This document shows positions 59,601 to 64,000 of a stretch of DNA of 64,000 bases, piece by piece. Every line of letters starts with the position of its first letter. Position 1 is the first letter of the stretch. This DNA is from Brachypodius melanocephalos (Eukaryota; Chordata; Aves; Passeriformes; Pycnonotidae). The translations under genes and the position numbers were made by a program. The notes below the pieces were generated by a model. The model was not told the origin of the DNA, did not search any database, and saw only the letters and a list, made by a program, of their open reading frames with translations. The stretch is taken from positions 6,471,233 to 6,535,232 of the forward strand of contig VZSR01001854.1 in assembly GCA_013398615.1 (NCBI GenBank), given 5' to 3'.

Positions 59601-60854
59601 CAGGTTTACATGCTGCACATATTCAGTGTGTGGTAACAACAGCATTGGGTTCAAGCTCAGCTTTGCTATTACAGGAAAGCTGTTTGTGTAATTCTGGAGA
59701 GGCCTGAGCTAAACCTGCCTCTCTTTGAGGATTTATTTTTCTCACTAGCTAAGGCTACTCTAAGTATGTAGAACTACAATTCAGATATCTGTAGAGTATT
59801 TCAAGTTTGTTAATTATTTTTCCCCAAAATAAAAGTTCCAAATAGATTTTTAAGGACTTGTTGTAACTTTTGACTTCTGAGTGTATTCAAATGCAGGCTA
59901 TTTCAAATTAAGTTGAAAATTAAATAAATTCCTTGGCCTTCAAATCTTCAGCTATGGCTGCCTGTAGGAATCATACTGGTGATATGCCAGGGAAAACAGG
60001 ATCCAGATAGTAATCCATCCACGTTGACCCTTCTGAGCAAATAAGAATGAAAGGGGCAAAGGTGAATTTAAATCTGGCTGGTACTAGTTGGCATTTTCAA
60101 AATAATACCCTGTTTAAAATGGCTAGAATAGTTATAAAGCACAATTCAAGGACAGAACTTTTAAAGTAAATGGAAACCTGAAACTTTTGGATTGTGTTTA
60201 CTTAAAATGTTCTGTTACAGCACAGAGGAAACAGATAAAGAATCTGAACACTTTGTGCTTTTTTTTATTTTCAGAGATGCCACCATTAAGTTATCAAAAT
60301 TGAGAATTGATGTCGCACCTTTCTCTCATGAAAACCATAGAGCAAAGAATGGTGTTCCTTCTTGTGTGGAAGTGGATGTTGGTTCTATGCTTTTTGAAAA
60401 AGGGCTTGTGACTGTATTGCAGTTGTTAAGTGTTTGGATTAGATCTCAGTGCTAGAGAACTGACCACGCCTCTCCTCTTCTCTCCTCGCTCTGTTTTCCC
60501 TGATGAACACTGAGAATGTGCACTAGTATCTTCAAAGCTTATTTCTTTTTCATTGATGGGAAGCTGTAAAGCTTCTGTATCCAAAGTTGTAGAAGCAAAA
60601 TCCAGCACTGGAGATGATCAAATTGATGTGGAAATGCCCCAGTGTTAACAGGTGTTTCACTTTCCAACAGCGAATGCTACCGCCGTGTTGAGCTTTTGCG
60701 GAACCGCCAGGACGAGATGAAGGAGAAGTTAAAGGAAGCCATGAGATTAAGAGCAGCACAAGAGAAAGAGGAGGAGGATGTTGGTAGTGAAGATGAAGAA
60801 GAACTGCAGGATTTGCTGTCACAAGACTGGCGGGTGAAAGGGGCTTTGTTGTAG
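49779..60854 (+). CDS. ZNF830: Zinc finger protein 830 (ten exons, complete)
   Basis: Nuclear zinc finger protein (CCDC16/OMCG1 family) linked in mammals to pre-mRNA splicing complexes, DNA damage response and early embryonic survival. Exons: 49779-49900, 50009-50108, 51180-51300, 51837-51870, 53037-53248, 53614-53704, 54372-54435, 57442-57522, 58837-58913 and 60671-60854 (stop TAG), totalling 361 aa (human 372). A basic N-terminal helix (QEELRRLMREKQRQ) is followed by a single finger with Cys50, Cys53, His66 and His72 (CSLCNAPVKGELLWQTHVLG). A variable linker holds an acidic run (EDDDDEEEEE). The conserved C-terminal half has EALPEGFFDDPEVDAK, KDQMDKEWDEFQKAMRQVN, a coiled coil (DRQIGEIDEQIECYRR, LRNRQDEMKEKLKE) and the end LLSQDWRVKGALL. 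Intron 1 is AT-AC; all others are GT-AG. The ATG lies in gggaagATGg. The gene is intact, and the human orthologue lacks introns. Confidence 0.94.
49901..50008 (+). other. ZNF830: U12-type AT-AC intron (ZNF830 intron 1)
   Basis: The 5' end is ATATCCTCGG, matching seven of the first eight positions of the U12 AT-AC consensus. The branch-point candidate is TCCCTTAAC at 49989-49997, one mismatch from the U12 consensus, and its branch A is 12 nt from the terminal AC. Removing these 108 nt joins GCCAA to GTACAACAGC and restores the conserved FAKYNSLG reading. If retained, the frame stops at TAG 49923-49925 after 48 codons. No GT donor in the interval would give a conserved join. Confidence 0.9.
50626..50664 (+). 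repeat. T39 homopolymer in ZNF830 intron 2
   Basis: Thirty-nine T in a row flanked by taccc and cccttttga. It produces a Lys-run artefact frame on the minus strand. Confidence 0.9.
54436..57441 (+). other. ZNF830: ZNF830 intron 7 (3.0 kb)
   Basis: Donor gtaagt, acceptor cttag. It contains a CR1 fragment, a T8G10 run at 55797-55814 and AT-rich sequence. No further exon or RNA gene was recognised. Confidence 0.75.
54562..54800 (-). mobile_element. CR1 LINE 3'-end fragment in ZNF830 intron 7
   Basis: Reverse-complement CR1 landmarks are seen: agactatttcagttggaagt, attgtccaatggccttttaa, ggcattggccacctctccag, aagcctgttccagtgcttg. About 240 nt remain, diverged. Confidence 0.85.
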
Positions 60855-61061
60855 CATTTCTGCAACATGGCTGACACTTTTTATCCGTGGTGTTACTTCC
60901 ATTGTTAGAAGGAAGATTCTTTTGTTAAATATTTATTTAAAGAGGATGGTGAGGTAAAGAGCCAAGCTTATTAAAAAGAATTTTGTATATCTACAGTGGT
61001 GTATTACTTGTTGTAAAAACTGTATATTGCAAATGTTTTACAATACTGAATACACCTTTCC

Positions 61062-61111
61062 TATTAAAATGACTGGTTTCCTGCCAGAAGTATTTTAAAT
61101 AAATTAATAAA
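61062..61111 (+). terminator. ZNF830: ZNF830 polyadenylation signals
   Basis: An ATTAAA near 61062 and AATAAA at 61098-61103 and 61106-61111, about 210-250 nt after the stop. This fits a short 3' untranslated region. Confidence 0.7.
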
Positions 61112-61765
61112 TCTGTAAAGAATCTCTGGGCTTTTGGAAACATTAGCTCAGTTTGGTAATTTTGAGACCTGGCTTATTGTTTATAGAAGTGCATAGTCTA
61201 CAAAGTTTTCCCAGACTGGGGGTTCAGGGAAAGGAAAATATTATGCATTTATGTTTTCTTAAAATTTGTAGGTGCCCTTCTGTCCATTGCCCCAGCTCCC
61301 AATAAAATATGTACATTTTTTTTCAGGGTCTGTTACAGCTTTTCTGTGTATATAAGGACTAAGCTCAGAAATGCTGAACTACAGCTTCTCCACAGTGATC
61401 CTGTGATGTGCCATAGCACTGCTGAATATATTTTTTTAAAGTCTTCTGTTTTGCTTAGTGCAGCCATCATGTAGCATAGCTCACATTTCTTGAACCAGAG
61501 GGATGAGAACACAGTGGTTACGTATCTGCATCACTTAATGAAAGGGTGACAAAATGCCTGAGAGGAAGGTACTGCACTGGACACTGAGGAGGTAAAATAA
61601 TACCTGCAAATACTGGAAATTTTCTTGAAATACTATCTTAGGCACAGAAAGCATCTGAAATTGATTCTGTTCTGATAAACACAGATTAAGTAAAACTGAG
61701 AACCAACAAACCTGACAAGACTGGGACATGGAAAGCAGAACTACCTTTGGTAAGTGTCTATTTAT

Positions 61766-61814
<49 letters not shown>

Positions 61815-64000
61815 TATTTACTTTTGCAAATCTTCAAGTATTTCATATTTGCTGAGGACTTCTTAAAATAAGAGGGATGTGTGGCTTGATATCAAAAAGT
61901 AAAGTTGTTAAGAACAGGTTAACCTTTTTTCATAATATTGTAGATTTAAAACTAGTCAGATTTTAAAGGGAGAAAACAAGCTTTGCTCTTAGGAACGCAT
62001 TCCAGTTCTTGCCTCAGAGATAGTTATCAACCAAGCAACAGAGATTAGAACTAAACTTAGATATTTGATTTGCCTGTTTTGGGGTAAATACTTCATATGG
62101 CAGAAGCTCTTTCCTTAGAGTGAGATGCTTTCTTATCACTCCCAATTTCCATGGGTTCAGCTCTTCCTGTTTATAAAGCTGTCAGAATTCAGGCAGCGGT
62201 TTTTAGTGTTTTTTTGCATCCACACATTTCTGCTCACACATGCTGGCTTACAGCCATTAGTAAGAGTAAGTAGCTGTTGCTGCTAAAATGTTTGATGTGA
62301 CACTGAAGTCTTTCATTAACTAGGACTGTCATCATCAACTAGGACTGTCACTGAGATAGCAACATTCAGAAAGTACTGAAACACAGAGTAAGTGTTCAGA
62401 GAATATTGAAATGAACAATGAATGTTTGGGTGGGTTGGAGAACACTTAGTTGGACCAAACCTGAAATAAAATATCTTTGTATAACATGAAATTCGAATAT
62501 CAATGTCTAAGGTGCTTGTCACGCTGCAGTGAAAGATCTCTAGATCCATTTATCCCTGTAAAGAGAACTTCCAGCTGAGAGGGTGGTGCAGTATTAACAG
62601 GACAGTCTTTTTCAAAACAAACTGAAACATTGTCCCCCAGTTTCCCCTCTGAGAAAAGCTAAGCTAAGTTTCTAATTGTTCTGTTTATGTTTGCTATTCA
62701 CTGACCCCACTCACCAAAGCACACGAGCTTGTTAACACTGAACTTTAGAACCACTCTGCACTTGGCTTAACATCAGAGAAACAGATGTAATGGATGTCAG
62801 GTTACACTGAGCATCATGGACATACATGTTTTGACAGTATAAAAATGTTAATCTCTGTGTCTGTAAATCACACTTCCTTTTTGTACATGTTTCTGGAATT
62901 TTACTTTCATCTTGCACATAAATCTGTAAATCATGGTTTCAGCTGTGGATGAGTAGGAAATTAACTGAGCATTAAAACAGTTCAGCTGTTTTAGTCCAGT
63001 TGCCCTCATCTTTAGAGGGTATCTTGTGGTGAGAAGCTAAAGGCAGTGAGTTTGGTTACAATGCAGGGATCTTGAACATTCAAATCCAAACCAGTGCAGC
63101 CCGTTGTTATTAGGAATGGATGGCAATAATAAACACCAGATCAATCATCGTTCTGCTCCTTCTCCTTGCATAACTTGCTGGAAGGGTAAAGATGGACCAG
63201 GCAGGGGGTGTGTGAATTGCTGGGGAAGTGACAGCATCCATCCCTCTTGGTTGTGTCTTGTTTAGGAGTTGGTGCACTTTTCCTTGGAGGAATCTCTGAG
63301 ATCTCTGAATAGTGTTGTATCCCAAGTTTTTTACAGCTTACTGCATACAACTGTACCTTTCTTCAGCATTTGAAACAAAGCTTTTAGAGAGCTTTGTGAA
63401 GATGATGGGAGTGAGTTTGTTGCACTGATGTGCATGTGCTGCTGTGTCAAGAGGGCAAGAAATCATCCTGCTTTTTAGCAATGAAAGTAGCATGGCTATA
63501 AGGGAGAAGAGGGAAGTATTCTAACCTTATTTAGTAGTCAAGCTACTTTATTAAGGGAAATAATCTCCTGTATGTTAGAAAAACATAAGGATAATTAGTT
63601 TGTAATCTTAAGTATGTCTTCAGTTTTAGAAAACAATTTTATGTACTTCTGAAGAACTATTCTGCTAGGTTATTAACCAGAGGAAATGATTGCTTTAAAA
63701 AATATGTACTTCCTTAATTTCTTTCTCACTTCTTAATTTCCTTGAATCCTATTTTTAACAATAAAGATGAAACTAATCCTAATAACGAGCTCTGTCAATA
63801 GTCACTATTAAAAATGAAATTTTAATTGCAATTAGGAAGATATTTTAATTCTCTGCTTTCCAGGACTTGCAGAAAACTCAAGTATCAGAGTTAGGGAGGA
63901 AGACATTTGTAATCCTTATTTACTTATATAGTAATGGAAAGTGTTGTCCAGACTTAAGAACTGTGGAATTTCATGCCACCAAAAGGTAGCTGAGATTCCC
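61112..64000 (+). other. Spacer downstream of ZNF830, no recognised gene
   Basis: AT-rich sequence with a (TA)n microsatellite and a small direct repeat (aactaggactgtca at 62318 and 62337). Two overlapping minus-strand frames around 63110-63350 match nothing I recognise. The start of a neighbouring gene cannot be excluded at the right edge. Confidence 0.6.
61772..61813 (+). repeat. (TA)n/(CA)n microsatellite
   Basis: Fourteen TA units, one register slip, then three TA and several CA units. It is simple sequence downstream of ZNF830. Confidence 0.9.

Noticed and set aside
60192..60455. Open frame in ZNF830 intron 9 as an extra exon
   Set aside because: The join of 58913 to 60671 gives the conserved EQIECYRR reading with no insertion. 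The frame has no family similarity.
1..64000. tRNA, rRNA, CRISPR arrays, bacterial operon features
   Set aside because: None seen. The window is vertebrate nuclear DNA with spliced genes, and the short direct repeats are isolated pairs rather than spaced arrays.

Overview
This is vertebrate nuclear DNA, almost certainly from a bird. The genes are intron-containing housekeeping genes with vertebrate exon structure, they start in CpG islands, and introns and spacers carry many short 3'-end fragments of CR1 LINEs plus LTR-like pieces of avian type. The species and chromosome cannot be fixed from sequence alone. Gene calls rest on conceptual splicing: every exon junction of five genes was placed by hand, and reading frames and exon lengths agree with the vertebrate orthologues as I know them.

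Layout, all genes on the + strand: (1) 586-4379, the last six coding exons of SDHA, the flavoprotein of mitochondrial complex II; the 5' part lies outside the window. (2) 6012-21478, complete FH (fumarate hydratase), ten exons, 509 aa. (3) 22472-30981, complete CHMP5 (ESCRT-III subunit), eight exons, 219 aa. (4) 31830-45768, complete BAG1 (Hsp70 co-chaperone), seven exons, 209 aa, with a start equivalent to the shortest human isoform. (5) 49779-60854, complete ZNF830, ten exons, 361 aa. The last 3 kb and the 3.4 kb between BAG1 and ZNF830 hold no gene I recognise.

SDHA and FH catalyse consecutive TCA-cycle steps (succinate to fumarate to malate) and lie head to tail about 1.6 kb apart. CHMP5 starts about 1 kb after FH, and BAG1 starts 0.85 kb after the CHMP5 stop codon. 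In humans these five genes lie on four chromosomes, and CHMP5 and BAG1 are divergent rather than tandem, so the order is worth comparing across birds.

The strongest unusual signal is intron 1 of ZNF830 (49901-50008). It is a 108-nt AT-AC intron with U12-type 5' splice site and branch point, in a gene that is single-exon in humans. Other points of interest are a 37-T run serving as the FH exon 2 polypyrimidine tract, the missing canonical poly(A) signal of CHMP5 directly upstream of the BAG1 promoter, an alternative FH start codon at the very end of exon 1, and a 34-nt ZNF830 exon.
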